From the NCBI RefSeq assembly GCF_020509005.1, contig NC_063012.1:6758001-6822000 (forward strand): a stretch of 64,000 bases of DNA, given 5' to 3'. The translations under genes and the position numbers were made by a program. The stretch comes from Fulvia fulva. Lineage: Eukaryota > Ascomycota > Dothideomycetes > Mycosphaerellales > Mycosphaerellaceae. The notes under the pieces are model-generated. The model saw nothing but the letters and a program-made list of their open reading frames with translations. It made no database searches and was not told where the DNA came from. How positions within the stretch are numbered: the stretch's first letter is position 1; every line of letters starts with the position of its first letter. This document shows positions 25,450 through 39,100 of this stretch, piece after piece.

Positions 25450-28400
25450 CTAATAGACCTTATCCTAGCTAGTCCGTAATACTAACATAAGCTAACCTTA
25501 CTGTTATATAGTATAACGTTAATAAAAGTAAGGATAAGGTTCAACTCTACTTCCTCTAGGAACTCGACGACTAAAGGCATTATATCGTAGCGATATAAGA
25601 GCTATAGCTAAACCTATATACTCGAAGACCTACTACCTATACCGACCTACGGTACTATATAGCTATCGAGGGAGGTATAGGCTATACTCTAAGGACATAT
25701 ATATACGTTAGTAAAGCATTACGTACGGACGCCTAGAAGGTAATCTCGTACCCGGAAGGGAGTCAAGGGGACATTACGACTATCTAAATCACTACGAGTC
25801 AAGGACCTATCCGGATATATAACGTCTATAACCCTCCTCCTTAGGGAAGAACGAGTAGAGACCTTAGTACGCTAGTACGACTTAACTAGGTACTCGACTA
25901 AGGGGATATAAACTATATCCTCCTAGGCGACTTTAACCTCTACTACCTAACGTAGGGTCTAGAATTCACCCCCCCTTATGTATATCTAGGAGGTAAGCTC
26001 CTAGAGATTACGGAAAGTAGGGATATAGAGCTCGTAACCCTAAAGGGTATAGAGACGTAGAAGGTAAGAACAAGCGCGAGTACTATCGACCTATACTTTC
26101 TATCGAGGGACGTAGTAATAAGGCTAGTAGAGTATAGACCTAACCTTGCCCTAGAGGTAGGGTCAGACTATATCCCTATCTAGATAACGATAGCGACGGG
26201 GATAGAAGAGGAGCTCCGGGGTAAAAAGCGCCTTAACTAGAAAAAAGCTCCCTAGGAGGAGATCTAGAATCTACTTAGATAGTACCTAAATAATACTAGT
26301 ATCGGAGAGACGGAAGCCGAGCTTAATAGTACGGTAGAATAGATAATAACGACGATATAGTAGGCGGCCGAGGAATATATACTAGAACTAAGGCCCTCGA
26401 AGTACTAGAAGCCCTTCTAGACCCTAGAGTACTTAGCTAAAGTCAAGGACGTAAGGAGGGCAAGGCGAAAATAGACGAAGGAGCAAAGCTAAGAAGCGTA
26501 GGACAAGTACTAGGAAGCAAGTTAGGCAAAGAAGGCCTAAATACGACGAGATAAGCGATAAGACTAGAGGGCAACTATAGGTCTTATAATAGAGAACCCG
26601 GAGTAGATATAGCGGCTTATAAGGTAGGTAAGGGCCGGAGACGGGGATAGGACACTACACTTCCCCCTAATCTAGGATACGATAGGTACAATATAGATAA
26701 CGCCGGAAGGGAAGGCGAAGGCGTTTACCGACCACTTCTTTACGATATAGTTAACGGCCGACCTAACGGACATAGAGGGAACGATCTACCCGGAGCCACT
26801 CGATATATACTAGATAGTAGGCGAGGAGGAGAAAAAGGAGATTATAGGAAAGCTAAAGGGCCGTAAGGCCCCGGGACCCGACGTAATCCCAAACCTCCTC
26901 CTTAAAGAATATAAAGAAGAAGTCGCCCTATACCTCCCCGAACTATTTACGGCTTGCCTACGTAAGGGGTAGTACCTATAGCTATTTAGGCGGTCCCTTA
27001 TAGTCGTCCTAAAGAAGCTATAGAAGGAAGACTATACAAAGCTAAAGTCCTATAGGCCGATCGTACTCCTAAACATAATTAGAAAGATACTAGAGAAGGT
27101 CGTAGTAAGAAGAATTATATAGCTCGTCGAGGACAATAACCTACTCCTAGAGACATAGATAGGTAGTAGGAGTAAACGATCTACCCTAACGGCTATAGAG
27201 CTTATTACCGAACAGATTTATACTCTCTAGTACTATAGACGGAATAGGGTTATATTACTATTATCTCTCGACATCTTAGGGGTATTCGATAACGTCTCCT
27301 ACGAGCGACTCCTCTATATCCTACGGTAAAAAGGAATCCCGCGGTAGGTAATAAGTTTCGTAAACTCCTTCCTTAAGGAGAGAATAACGTAGATTGTCCT
27401 TAGGAAGCGTAAGGAGGGCAACCTTATATATATAGAATACGGGATCCCCTAGGGCTTAACACTATCCCCGATCCTCTTCCTAATCTTTATAGCGGACCTA
27501 ATCCTACTACTCACCTTACTATAAACGTCGGCCTCGGGGTTTGTCGACGATACGAACATCCTAGCCTAATTAACGACGACCGAAGAAAACTACCGGCTAC
27601 TTATAGAAAGACACGAGGTATATAAGGAATAGGTACGTCGACACGGCGCCCGTTTCGCCCCGGAAAAGTACTAGCTTATCCACTTTAGTAAGGTAAGAAC
27701 CTACTATAGTATATAAGTAACGGTAACTATCTAGGGTTACGTAATAAAGCCCTCTCCCGAATTACGAGTCCTAGGAATCTAGCTAGACCCTAAGCTTAGC
27801 TAGAACCCCTAGATTAGGAAAGCCTAGAATAGAGCCTAGGTTAACGAGGCTATAATAACTAGACTCACAACGTCAATATAGGGAGCTACGTTTAGTAAGG
27901 CAAGGGTTATATATAAGACGATCGTAAAACTAGTAATACTCTATAGGGCCTAGATATAGGGGATAGGAGGAGTAGGTAAACCGATCCCGAAGCGGATAGA
28001 GGGACCCCTAAACCGGACGTAGGCCGCGAACCTTAGACGGATACTAGGAGCCTATAAGATAACGCTAACGAGAGTAGCGGAGGTAGAGACAGGGTCCCCC
28101 CTAATTAAACATTATATTAAGGGAATGAGGATCTAATACGCTAGGAAGACGGCGGATTATCTAGTATAATAAGCTATTCGGGACTCTACGGAGAAGATCG
28201 CTAGGAGGTACGACCGACTGCCTTGCCTTAGGGTACGTTAAAGCTAAAAGCAAGACGACCTACGTACGTTTAAAGTCGTTAAGCGAACCTAGGAGGAGAT
28301 AGAGAGGAAGGAGGAGGAGGAAAAGGCACGGAGGAAAAAGGGCAATAAGGCAAAGATATAAAGCCTCGTAGAGTAGGTAGCGGGCTACCTTTAGGAATAG

Positions 28401-28960
28401 GAATAGAAAGAGAATCCCCTACCAAATCGAGGACCCCTAGCCTTACGCCCCTTCTAGAGACATAACTACCTACTCTACCGTGACCTAATAAGGGCCGAAG
28501 CAAGTATCGCAACATAGATTAGGTCCGAACATATCGGGTTAAGGGCCTACCTATATAGAAGGAAAGTCCCGGACGTATATAGCCTAGTATACTAGTATAA
28601 CTACCCGTTATAGAACCCGGAGTATATAATACTACGGTGCCCGTAATAGGTAGAAGGACGAAGCTAGTAGAGAGCCAAGGTAGTAAGACGCGACTACTAG
28701 TTAATCGTAACGGACAAGCGAGACGTAAAACGGATAGTATAGTAGATACTATAGTAGGGCTTTCTTAAACAGTTCGCGCTAGCTAGCGAGACGGAGGAGT
28801 AGATAGAGAAGAGGCGGGAGGTCAAGGGGGTGTAGACAGGGTAGTCATTAGGGCAGGCCTATAATACTAGTATACCCTTAATAAGGAAAATACGAAAGAA
28901 GGCAAGGTTAAGAACGTATAGGAGAGGAGAGGGGGTTTTTACTCTATAATACGAGTTTCC
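25450..28960 (+). pseudogene. LINE-2 ORF2 relic (endonuclease + reverse transcriptase)
   Basis: Endonuclease at about 25490-26200 (YNVNKSKDKVQLYFL, IRIYNVYNPPP, YILLGDFNLYYLT, SASTIDLYFLSRDVV). Reverse transcriptase at about 26850-27690: LKGRKAPGPDVIPNLLLKEY, TLTAIELITEQI, LDILGVFDNVSYERLLYIL, and the catalytic box ASGFVDDTNILA near 27530. The C-terminal region has LRVLGI then LDPKLS (near 27770) and IRSEHIGLRAYLYRRKVPD near 28525. Closest in this window to LINE-C, then LINE-3 and LINE-1. Every stop fits Trp or Gln codons lost by RIP. Confidence 0.85.
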
Positions 28961-29029
28961 CCTTTGTAACTAGAAGTAGGTAGTATAGCTATATAGGCTC
29001 ATAGGCTCTATAACAGCATAATAAACAAT

Positions 29030-29052
29030 ATATATATATATATATATATATA
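29030..29052. repeat. TA dinucleotide repeat
   Basis: About eleven TA units at the 3' end of LINE-2, fused with the TATATA of the target site. It is best read as the LINE tail plus the duplicated target, not as an independent microsatellite or origin. Confidence 0.85.
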
Positions 29053-30945
29053 GCTACGAATAACACGGTTTATTAGATCTTTCGTACGAGTATACCGTAT
29101 ATACCGTAATAGCCGTAGTATTAACGAACCTTAATATAGACTACTTGCTCTACTACTAGTCCTATTCGATACGTAGGACGACGTTACCTTAGACTTTGTT
29201 ATCGAACTACTAAGGGCTAAGTATACGGTAGATAGTTAGTACTATAAGAACGTACTTATAGTTATAGACCGTTTAGGTAAGGAGCGGCATTATATCCTAG
29301 TATTAGAAATAATAGCGGAGTATATCGTATATATCTACGTAAAGTATATCTTCCTCCGATATAGTCTACTAAAGACAATTACGTCGGATCGTAGTCCTTA
29401 ATAGGTATTAGCCTTCTAGGGACGCCTCTACGAGTTACTATAAATTAAGCGTAAGATCTTAACCGGCTATTACCCTAAGACTGATAGTCAAAGCGAGAAT
29501 ACTAATAAAATAATAGAATAGTACCTACGTACGTTTACTAGTTACGCTTAGGATAACTAGCTAGATTAGCTCCTACTTATAGAGTTTACTATAAACGACT
29601 ACGTCTCCGAAACGACTAGCGTAAGTCCTTTTATAGCGAACATTAGTAAGAACCTACGTTATATAGATACTAAACTCAATCTCCCTATATAACTACTTCC
29701 GTATAAATAGCGATTAGACGTAGAGTCTACAAATACATTCGTATAACGTATAATAGACCTTAGGTATAAGCTACGAGACTCTATAGTAATAGTATAAGCA
29801 TTATAAGCTAAATATACTAATAAGTATCGAACGATTATACTACGGTACGAAGTCGGAGACCTAGTACACCTTAGTATACGTAACTAGCGTACTAAGCGCC
29901 TATTAAAGAAACTTAATTACCGCTATACTAGACTATACGTAGCCACTAAGGTGCTACTATACGATACGTACCGTCTAGACCTCCCTCGGTCCCTAAGTAA
30001 CTTCTATAACGGCTTTTACGCTAAGTTACTAATGCCTATATACGTACTAATACTAGGACAAGTATAGCCGCCTCCGGCCCTAATCGAGGTAGAAGATAAT
30101 AACGGAGATATAAGTACGTATTAGCTTCTAGATATAGTACTTAACGTAAAGAGTACATTGCCGCTAGGCCTAGCGCTACGCGGTAGGAGGAAGGAACGAA
30201 GGTATAAATACCTTATATAATAGGTAGGTTATAGTAAGCCTATCTAGGAGCCCGCTAAGGAGTAAATAGATACTACTACCGCCTCTATCGCGGACTTCTA
30301 CTATAACTATCCTACGAAGGACAGGCTAGCTAGCTTCACGCCGCTACTAGGGTAGATTCCTAATAAGGATATACCCGAAGACGTTATGATTAGCGAAGTA
30401 ATAAACGCTTTAGCCGTAAACGCTTCGTCAATAGTTACGTCTAACCCGGTAACTATAGGTAGGCTACGTAAGTTATTTACGTAGGTACCTATAGCTCTTC
30501 CGGTAGTTACGTATTACGAACCTAATACTAGTACTTATAATAGCCCGTAGGCGGCTACTTTAAGAAAGATGACCGTTAGTAGGTAAGTACCGGATATACG
30601 TTAATATAAGTAGTATACTTCCCTTAACTCGGTAACTACGGATATACCGCTAGCTTAAGCTAGTAATAGGTACCGTAGCTCTTCCTCGACTTAAGTAATA
30701 GCTACTATAGCGGACTCCTTCGCGGAGTTTGTGTATCGCTACGATAGAAACGAAATCACGACTCGTATAGGCTAGGTTAGCTACCGCGGAGGATACGATA
30801 ATACTAAGATTAACGAATACGATACCGGACTAACGAAGATAGATAAGATAGACGGTATAGAGGATGATATAGAGGATAACGCCGCGCTTATAGCGGCTAT
30901 ACTACGAGCTCAAGGGACTGAGCGCGATTTTGAAGGGGGGGGTAG

Positions 30946-31106
30946 TATTACGGCCCTAGGCCTAGTAAATGTCTAGCTAGTACGTAGGTTACGTAACCGC
31001 GCGTACTAGCGTAGTACCTCGGCTTATATATAGCCTCGGCGTACCTCGCGCTCCTCCTTCCTACGTACCTAGCTACTTTATATTAATACGACTATAAACC
31101 GTTATA
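30946..31106 (+). repeat. Gypsy-A2 3' LTR (161 bp)
   Basis: Begins TATTACGGCC after the purine tract GAAGGGGGGGG (30932-30942) and ends CCGTTATA. It is followed by TATAG, identical to the five bases before the 5' LTR at 6812. Confidence 0.92.
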
Positions 31107-34100
31107 TATAGTAGCGTACTTACGAACTCTTTAAATATAAGATACTAGTACGTCCTAGTACTAACGCTAGCGGTACTACCGTTATACTACCGGCGGAAAA
31201 TGCCTAGTCCGCTATTTAAGCGTAATAAGTAGTAGACACGAAGAGGAGAAGATACGATACGAGGAAGTACTACTAGTAGAGACGCTAGAAGGGCTTAAGC
31301 TATTATTATATATTCTTAGAATAGTAGAGATAGAACATAACCCTATTATCGGCTTATACCTTATAATACTAGGGATAGCTAATAGGTAATATGTATTTAC
31401 TTTCCTTAATAATAGTACTAACTCTAAATATATCGACTTCTCCTATACGTAAAAACACAATTTGCCTCTAATTAAGCTTAATAACCTACTAGCTCTCGGG
31501 TTAGTAAATAGATTCATAGCTAAAGAAATAATAGAATACCGTATAAACCTCGAACTTATACTTAGCAACGGTTATATAGAGATAAGAACTTTCTAGGTAA
31601 CTTATCTTAAATATAATATTGTACTCGGAAGGCCCTAGTACGACAAACACTAACTAGGCATCCACTTTGCCTCTAGTATAGTAATACTTAACTCGGAGCA
31701 CTATAAGAAATATTGCCTATAGGATAGTAAGCTAGTTTAGGCCTAAAGTGTTAATAATAGAGGACAAGAGCCTATAGTTACTACGTAGAAGTTCGAGACT
31801 ATACTACTAGTACGACTACCCTTCCGAGCTACTATAGAGGAAGATAATAAAGGAGATCTAGTATAGATAATGACCTCCGGCATAACTATAAAGCCGCGTC
31901 CGCGCCTACGTACTTACTCGATATCGCCGTCGACTACGCTACCCGCCGATAAAGTAACTATACCGATACTACCGGATATCGATATCTAGGAAGTTAGCGC
32001 GGGAGCGATCGAGAAGATAGCTAAGCGAAAGGGAGCTAAAGCCTATAAAATGTTTATATTCGATAAGAACGAACCTTAGTAACTAGGAGATCTACGTATA
32101 ATAGACCCTCTAATAGCTTATACGATAAGTACTCGAAATATACGTAATATCGTACCCTATATACCTAATACCGACTATAGGATACTATCTAATAACAAGA
32201 CTACCGAGCGGCTAGATATACGTATAGCGGCGTTTATACTAGTAGCGTAGCGCGTTAGTCCGACACTTTCCGCCTATAAGATATAAACATAGTCCGATAT
32301 AGATAGGTTTATAGAGAAGAAGGCGGAAGTTATCGATCTAAAGGATCACCTCCTACCTATCTATTATGACTTCGCGTATTGCTTCTTAAAGTAAGACGCG
32401 AAGGAGCTTCTACCTTACCGGCTAGGTATAGATCACGAGATCAAGCTTAAACCTAGCGCGACTCCTCTATTTAGTAGACTATACCGTATATTAAACTAAG
32501 AAGATAAGATCATCGCCTATTAGGTTAACAAACAGCTTGCCTAGAAGGGCATACGCCGTTACTAAGGCAGAGTAGATGCCTCTTTACTAGTCCTTATCGT
32601 TAAGAAACCCGGTAGAGGCCTACGAGTATATATCGACTATCGTAGTATAAACAAACGTACTATTAAGTCAATATATCCGATTCCCCTTATATAGGATACC
32701 CTTAACCGTATTGTAGGAAAGAAGTACTTCACTAAAATCGATATTATCGTAGCCTTTAATCGCATACGGATTGCTAAAGGCTCAGAATAGCTAATAGCTT
32801 TTACTACGAGATATAGGTAGTTTAAATGCCTTATAATACCGTTTGGTCTATATAACGCCCTAGGGACGTTTTAGTCTTATATTAACGATACCCTAAGGGA
32901 GTTCTTAGATAACTTCGCCTCGGTATACCTCGACGACATCTTAATTAGTGACACCTTAGAAGAACATATCGAATATATAGAGAAGGTGCTCTAGAAATAC
33001 GGCGAGGCCGGCCTATAACTCGACATTACTAAGTGCGAGTTTTATAACTAATCTACTAAGTACTTAGGTCTTATTATTAGTAAGGACGGAGTCTTAATAG
33101 ATCCGGCTAAGGTATAAGCGATACGAGAATAGGGCATACCGGCTAATATTAAAGATATCCTTACGTTTAATAGCTTCTCCGGCTTTTATCGGCGCTTTAT
33201 TAAGGGCTATAGCAAGATAGTACTACCTATAGTAAAGCTGACTAAGAAAGACACACCTTAGTAGTAGACCGAAGAGTATTAAAAGGCCTTTAATAGGCTA
33301 AAGTAAGCGTTTACCGACGTAGAAGGTACTGTCCTTACAATGTTCGTTCTAGGGCGTAGAACCGTCCTTAAAATAGATACTAGCGACTTTATCACTACGG
33401 CCGTACTGTCTTAATACGATAAGGACAACATCTTAAGACCTATCGTATACTTGTCTAAGAAAATGAGCCCGTAAGAATATAATTACGATATCTATAACAA
33501 GGAGCTACTTACTATTATCAAAGCTTTCGAAGAATAGAGACCTGAGCTTATAGTAGATAATATCGATAGAGAATCCGACTTCGAGAACATATAAGACCTG
33601 AGCGGCCGCCCTATACTCGTATATAGCGACTATAAGAACCTCGAGTACTTTATAAGTTCGAAATAGCTAAATCGTTAACAAGCGAGATAGGCCGAGTTCC
33701 TATCACAATTCTTCTTTAAGATCGTATATAGACTAGGCGTATAAGGGGCAAAGCGAGATAGTCTTATACGACGCTCTTAGGATACAATTCTATAAGACAA
33801 GTCCGACCCGAGGTATACTTAATAGGACCAGATCCTACTAGAACTAGAGTACTTCCTTTTAGTCTCTACGAGCACGATTCTCCGACTGTCTTCCTTAGAA
33901 GTAGGAGTAGTCGTAGATAAACAACTAGCTACCGACATTAGTAAGTTATATAAATAAGAAGATATAATAGAGGCTACGACTTAGCTAGTAGCCGGTAAGC
34001 CCGTTAAGCTCCTTTATAAGAACAAGATCGACGACAAATATATAATACTAGTCGATAGTATAATCTATATTAAGAACCGATATAGCGGATATAGCCATTT

Positions 34101-35337
34101 TATCCCGCCTATAGACGATAAAGAGAACACTATATATATACGTATTGTTAAAGCCTTCTACGATACGCTAGTAGCGGGATACCTAGGGAAGACTACTACG
34201 AGTAGATTAGTATTACGGTACTATATATAGCCTCGAATAACTCGTTTTATTAGGTCCTTCGTACGCGCCTATCGGATATACCGTAAGATCCGTAGTATAA
34301 ATAAACCTTAATACGGGCTATTTATACCGCTACTAGTTCTATTTGATACTTAGAACGATATCGTAATAGACTTTATAGTCGATTTACCCCTAGCGAGGTA
34401 TACGGTAGATAGCTAGATCTACGAGAACGTACTTATAGTTACGGACCGCTTAGGGAAGGAGCGACATTATATTCCTATCCTCGAGATAATAGCCGGATAT
34501 ATCGCCTATATCTATATTAAGTATATCTTTTTACGCTACGGCCTACTAAAGACGATTATATTAGACCGCGGGCCTTAGTAGATCTCCGCCTTTTAGGGGC
34601 GGCTCTATAAGCTACTATAGATTAAATATAGATCTTAACGGGTTACTATCTAGAGACCGATAGTTAAAGCGAAAATACGAACAAGATAATAGAATAATAT
34701 TTACGCGTATTTATTAGCTATATTTAGGACGATTAGCTAGATTAGTTACCTCTCGTAGAGTTTACCGCTAACGACTACGTCTCTAAGACTATAGGAGTAA
34801 GCCCGTTTATAGTAAACATCGGTAAGAACCTACGATACGCTAATACTAAACTTAACCTACTATAAGTATTACTACTATATAAGTAACGGCTCGACGTATA
34901 ATCTACTAACGAACTCGCTCGCCGTATAACTGACCTAAGACATAGACTTCGGGATTTAATAGAAATGGTATAAGTAAGCTAGGTAGATTATACTAACGAT
35001 TACCGTACGATTATACTACGATACGAGGTCGGCGATCTAGTCTTCCTTAGTACGCGTAACTAGCGAACGAAGCGACTATTAAAGAAGCTCGACTACCGCT
35101 ACGTAGTGCTATACGCGATTATAGAAGTCCTACCGTACGACAAGTATCGTCTAGACCTACTACGCTCCCTTAGTAATCTCTATAACGGGTTTTATACTAC
35201 TCTACTCTAACTAGCCTACGCGCTAGTCCCTAGTTAAGTTTAGCTACCGCCTACCCCGATCGAAGTAGAGGACGATAATAGCGATAAGAGCGCGTAATAG
35301 GTGTTAGACGAGGTGCTAGACGTTAGGAGCTCGCTAC
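31107..35337 (+). pseudogene. Gypsy-A1 gag end and pol relic
   Basis: Collinear with A2: gag C-terminus, protease-like region (near 31400), reverse transcriptase ([18 protein letters not shown] near 32640; [15 protein letters not shown] box near 32925), RNase H (near 33360-33740), integrase zinc region (about 34180), integrase core (TDRLGKERHYIPILEIIA near 34440) and C-terminal domain to 35337. The last part continues at 49611-50015 beyond Gypsy-D. Stops throughout; not translatable. Confidence 0.85.
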
Positions 35338-35616
35338 TATTAACGAGCTAAGAGCCCCCTTTAGACCCTGAAATTTACGCGTCGAATCTCGTTAACCTTT
35401 AACGGTTAATTATATAGTAGGGGTGTATAGGGGTACTGCTAAGATATATATAGTTAGGAGGCGACCTTAGTAGGAAGCTAGGAATCACGAAGAATCTCTC
35501 TATAAGGCAAAATACGGGAATCTAAAAGTTTCAGATTTATCTTTTTTAGGATCACTATATATATTTTACGGCCCGCGGACCGATAAGTATATATACCTAC
35601 GCGTAAGCTATTCTAG

Positions 35617-36136
35617 TGTCAGGGCGAGAGCCTGGCCTGTGAGATGCAAGGGTGAAAGCGAGAATGCAGGTGCGAAGTGCAGATGCAAAAGGGTATGGTA
35701 TGATTGCTACACAAAACAAAAGACGAAGAAAGCAAGAGAGGCCTGGGGAAGGCCAGATATTTATACGCGACCCTCGCGAGTGCGTGTCCCCGCATCAACA
35801 GGGCTAACCCGTGCGAAGCCGCGCTCAGCAGCTTTGCTCAAAACCTTATTCCAACCTGCCCTACGTTCCGAGTCTTCCACGTGCTTCTTCCAGGGTCCAG
35901 CGCAGTCGCGGGTGCTCGCGGGAGTGCCGTGAGTCACACAGTCACGAGCCGAAGTGAATCTGTCAAGGTTTGGTAGAGGGGTGAATTTGGAGGGCTGGGT
36001 CCCGTAGTGAATGTTGCGGGGCATGTGATTCTTGGCGCTCACACACCAAGCTGGACTGTCACTTCTTGACGACTTCTGAGCACTCTGAGGCTCTTCTGTC
36101 CCCACCTTCTGTACACTCTGTGGGGAGACCATGACA
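35617..36136 (-). repeat. Chromovirus C1 3' LTR (520 bp)
   Basis: TGTCAGGGCG to CATGACA in plus orientation. It includes the last ~124 codons and the stop of pol (stop at 35761-35763). Small open stretches on the plus strand (35639-35976) are chance frames repeated in the other LTR. Confidence 0.96.
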
Positions 36137-39100
36137 GTAGCCCCCCCGAACAAAGCTGAGTTCCTACGAAGCCGTAGTAGTTCCACATATCGAGGATGTT
36201 CAGCTTCAGTACCAGGCCTAGGCCTGATGTCATGGTCGATACACCATTGGTAAGCCCCGTCGAAAAGCTCAGATTCGAAGAGCCTGCCGATGTTGACTTC
36301 TGGGCCGTCTGCGCGGGCGTGGTATTCTTCGATTGCTTGACGATTGAAGATGATATGTTGGATAGGTTCCCATGAGGTATCCCACTCAGGGCAACCTTGC
36401 CATTCGACTTCATACTTGATCGGCGGTAGTCCTTCAACGTCGTTGGGCTCTACGCGGATTCCCCGGATCTTGCGGACGGCATAGTCGTCAGAAGGTAGGT
36501 TAACAGGCTCGTCGACTTCTACTTCATCGGGAGGACCTGGCATGTCTTGGTTTTGGTTCGGGAATGGGTCCTCAGCCGCCGGCCGAAGGCGTACGGGATG
36601 GAAGACGTCGTGGATCTTTATGTTCGCAGGAAGAGCTAGACGGTAGGCGTGTGAACTGATACGCTCGGTGATCTCAAAAGGACCTAGGTTCTTCCAGTTC
36701 AGCTTCTTGGAGGGGCGGTCTGTCTTGATGTTCTTGGAGTTGAGGTAGACCATATCGCCTACTTGGTAGTCGGGAGCTGGCTGGCGACGACGATTGGCTT
36801 GATCCTCGTAGATTGCTTGTGCGTACACCATCTCGTCGTGAACTTCTTCATGGATCTGTGAGAGCATAGTAGCGAACTCGTCTGCTGCTTGCTCGTTTGC
36901 GTCTTCGGTAGGCGGGAGAGGTTCTTCTGGTTCCATGCCTGTACGAGGGTGGTAACCTCTCGTAGTATAGAAGGGAGAGTAGCCAGTAGTCTCCGAGTCC
37001 CAGTTACGAGTAGCGAACTCCACCGCAGGGATATGCTGAGGCCAATCCTTCTGGTGGTAGTCGACGAAGCAACGAAGGACCTGCTCGAGGATAGCGTTCG
37101 TAATTTCGGTCTGGCCGTCGGTCTGTGGCTGAAAACTGGTCGAGAGGTTATGCTTGATGCCCAGGATAGCACACAGACGCTTCCAGAAGTGCGAGATGAA
37201 CTGGGTGCCTCTGTCAGAGGTGATGCTATCCGGGAGGCCTTGAAAGCGCCAGACGAATTCGTAGAACAAGCGAGCAGTCTCCTTTGCGGTCATGCTCCAG
37301 CACGGGATCATGTACCGGTCCTTGGAGTGACGGTCCACGATCACTAGAAGGGCCTTTGCTTTCACGCCGCTGAAGGTCTTGCCGTGAGGAAGATCGGTGA
37401 TAAAGTCCATAGTGATGTGCTTCCACGGACGATCAGGAGCCGGGAGAGGGTGCAAGAGACCGTGGGGACGGTGGCGGTTAGCTTTGGCTCTTCGGCAAGC
37501 AGCGCAGTTCAGCACGTAGCGGCGGACGTCCTTCCAGGAATGCGGCCACCAGTAATACCTAGCGAGGAGCTTGTGGGTCTTGGCTACGCCTGGGTGACCC
37601 CCAGAGGCGGAGTCGTGGATGATTTGAAGAATCTCAGCTCGGATATTAGAGCCTTCGGGCTGCGGTACGTAAAGCTTCTTACGGAAGTAGACGACACCTT
37701 CCTGGAGCTCGCACTCGGACAGCGAGAAGCCCGGGAATGTCCTCGCGCCAGATTCAAGGGCCTGAACTAACTCTTGGGCGTCTATGTCGGCATCGTACGC
37801 TGTTCGTACTCGTGCCATGATGCCTTCGGGCTGCTCCTCATTATCAAACCCCTCAAAGTCTGATTCGGATGAGCCGTCGGTCGTTACTGAGCCCTCTTCA
37901 TCGTCGTTCAAGTCCTCAGCGTCCGAGGCGTATTCTTCAGGCTCGGATTCATCGTCACTCTCGTCAAGGTAGGCAGGAGCGAGCACGAGAGTAGCAAAGG
38001 AAGCGGCGAGCGTAGGCTGGCCATTCGATAGGTACTCTCGAAGCTCGGAAGAGAGGTTGTGCTCTTTGATGACTTGTTGCCCTGCGATTTGCCGGCCCCC
38101 TCTTCGATCAACTGGAGAGTCACCAGGGCGGCGGGTAAGGGCGTCGGCCATCGAGTTGGCCTTGCCGGGCGTGTACGAGATCACGAAGTTGAACCGGGAG
38201 AGGAACTCGCTCCAGCGGGCCTGGCGACGATTGAGCAGCTTGCTCTTCATAAAGTAGACGAGGTTCTTATGGTCGGAGCTTACTTGGACGGGCATAGCAG
38301 AGCCTTCGAGCTCGGGGCGCCACTCTTCGAAAGCTTTGACGATGGCGAGAAGCTCCTTGTCGTAGATCTCGTAGTTACACTCCGTGGCGGTCATCTTCTT
38401 GGAGAGGAAGGCGACAGGTAACCAGGGGGATTCAGGCGAGCGGCGTTGTAGCAGGACACCGCCCACCACGCCGTCGGATGCGTCGGTCTCTACACGGGTC
38501 TCCAGTTCGAAATCGAAGTGCCGTAGAAGCGGGTTCTCAACAAACTTCGCTTTGAGCAAGTCAAAAGCCTCCTGGCATTCGTCGGTCCAGGCGAACTTCT
38601 CACCCTTGCGCGTGAGCTTCGTCAAAGGGCGTACCACGCCCGAAAATGCGTGGATGAAGCGGCGGTAGAAGTTGGCAAAGCCTAGGAAACCCTGGACCTC
38701 TTTGACGTTCGTAGGAGCATCCCATTCGACGATAGCGTCTATCTTCTCTTGGTCCATCTTGATGCCGTCTGCGGTAATGATCAAACCAAGGAACTTGACT
38801 TCGGTCTTCTCAAACTCGCACTTGTCGATGTCGAGCTGCAAGCCGGCGTCTGCGAGCTTCTGAAGGACCTTACAGACGTGCTCGCGGTGCTCCTCCTTGG
38901 TCTCGCTGTAGACTAGGATGTCGTCGATGTAGGCAGTGCAGAACTGATCGAGGAACTCCTGAAGGATGTCGTTAATGAAGTTCTGGAAGGTACTAGGCCC
39001 GTTACAAACGCCGAAGGGCATAACGAGCGACTCGAACAGCCCGTAGCGAGTACGGAAGGCTGTGAGATACTCGTGTCCTTCTGCCATTCGTAACTTGTTG

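Larger units (their letters stand above)
23630..29044 (+). mobile_element. LINE-2: Tad-like non-LTR retrotransposon, RIP-mutated
   Basis: Inserted in the integrase region of Gypsy-A2. The host sequence TATATATAGC (23620-23629) is repeated at 29045-29054, where the Gypsy-A2 frame resumes; A1 at about 34220 shows the uninterrupted sequence. The 3' end has a TA repeat (about 29030-29052) that blurs the right edge by a few bases. ORF1 and ORF2 are on the plus strand. Heavily RIP-mutated. Confidence 0.88.
14335..30931 (+). pseudogene. Gypsy-A2 pol relic (split by chromovirus C2 and LINE-2)
   Basis: Pol in three pieces: 14335-16196, 22493-23619 and 29055-30931. The first has a protease-like NGTNSKYIDF (near 14535) and reverse transcriptase to AYLDN ILIFSDT form near 16020. 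The second has the RT thumb, RNase H (YSDYKNLEYF near 23020) and the integrase zinc motif (GHPGK near 23580). The third has the integrase core (IDRLGKERHY near 29260; SPFIANISKNLRY near 29625) and a C-terminal region. It is nearly collinear with A1 pol at 31107-35337. RIP stops throughout. Confidence 0.85.
6812..31106 (+). mobile_element. Gypsy-A2: full-length Ty3/gypsy retrotransposon with three nested insertions
   Basis: Bounded by two 161 bp LTRs (6812-6972, 30946-31106) and by the duplication TATAG (6807-6811 and 31107-31111). It lies inside another copy of its own family (A1). Its own sequence is split by a minus-strand LINE (7850-12848), a RIP-mutated chromovirus (16197-22487) and a plus-strand LINE (23630-29044); removing them leaves one collinear gag-pol. 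A purine tract (30932-30942) precedes the 3' LTR. The element is saturated with RIP. Confidence 0.9.

Noticed and set aside
29030..29052. TA repeat as a replication origin or structural element
   Set aside because: It coincides with the LINE-2 3' end and its TATATA target, which fully explains it.
30946..31140. Tandem LTR-internal-LTR-internal-LTR array with a gag deletion
   Set aside because: The flanks of 6812-31106 share TATAG, and the 23 bp to the left join the sequence to the right collinearly with 14208-14245. Insertion of A2 into A1 explains it without a deletion.
35639..35976. Plus-strand open frames of 90 and 97 codons, repeated at 41475-41747 and in part at 16284-16553
   Set aside because: They lie antisense within the chromovirus LTRs and recur only because the LTR is repeated. 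No recognisable domain.
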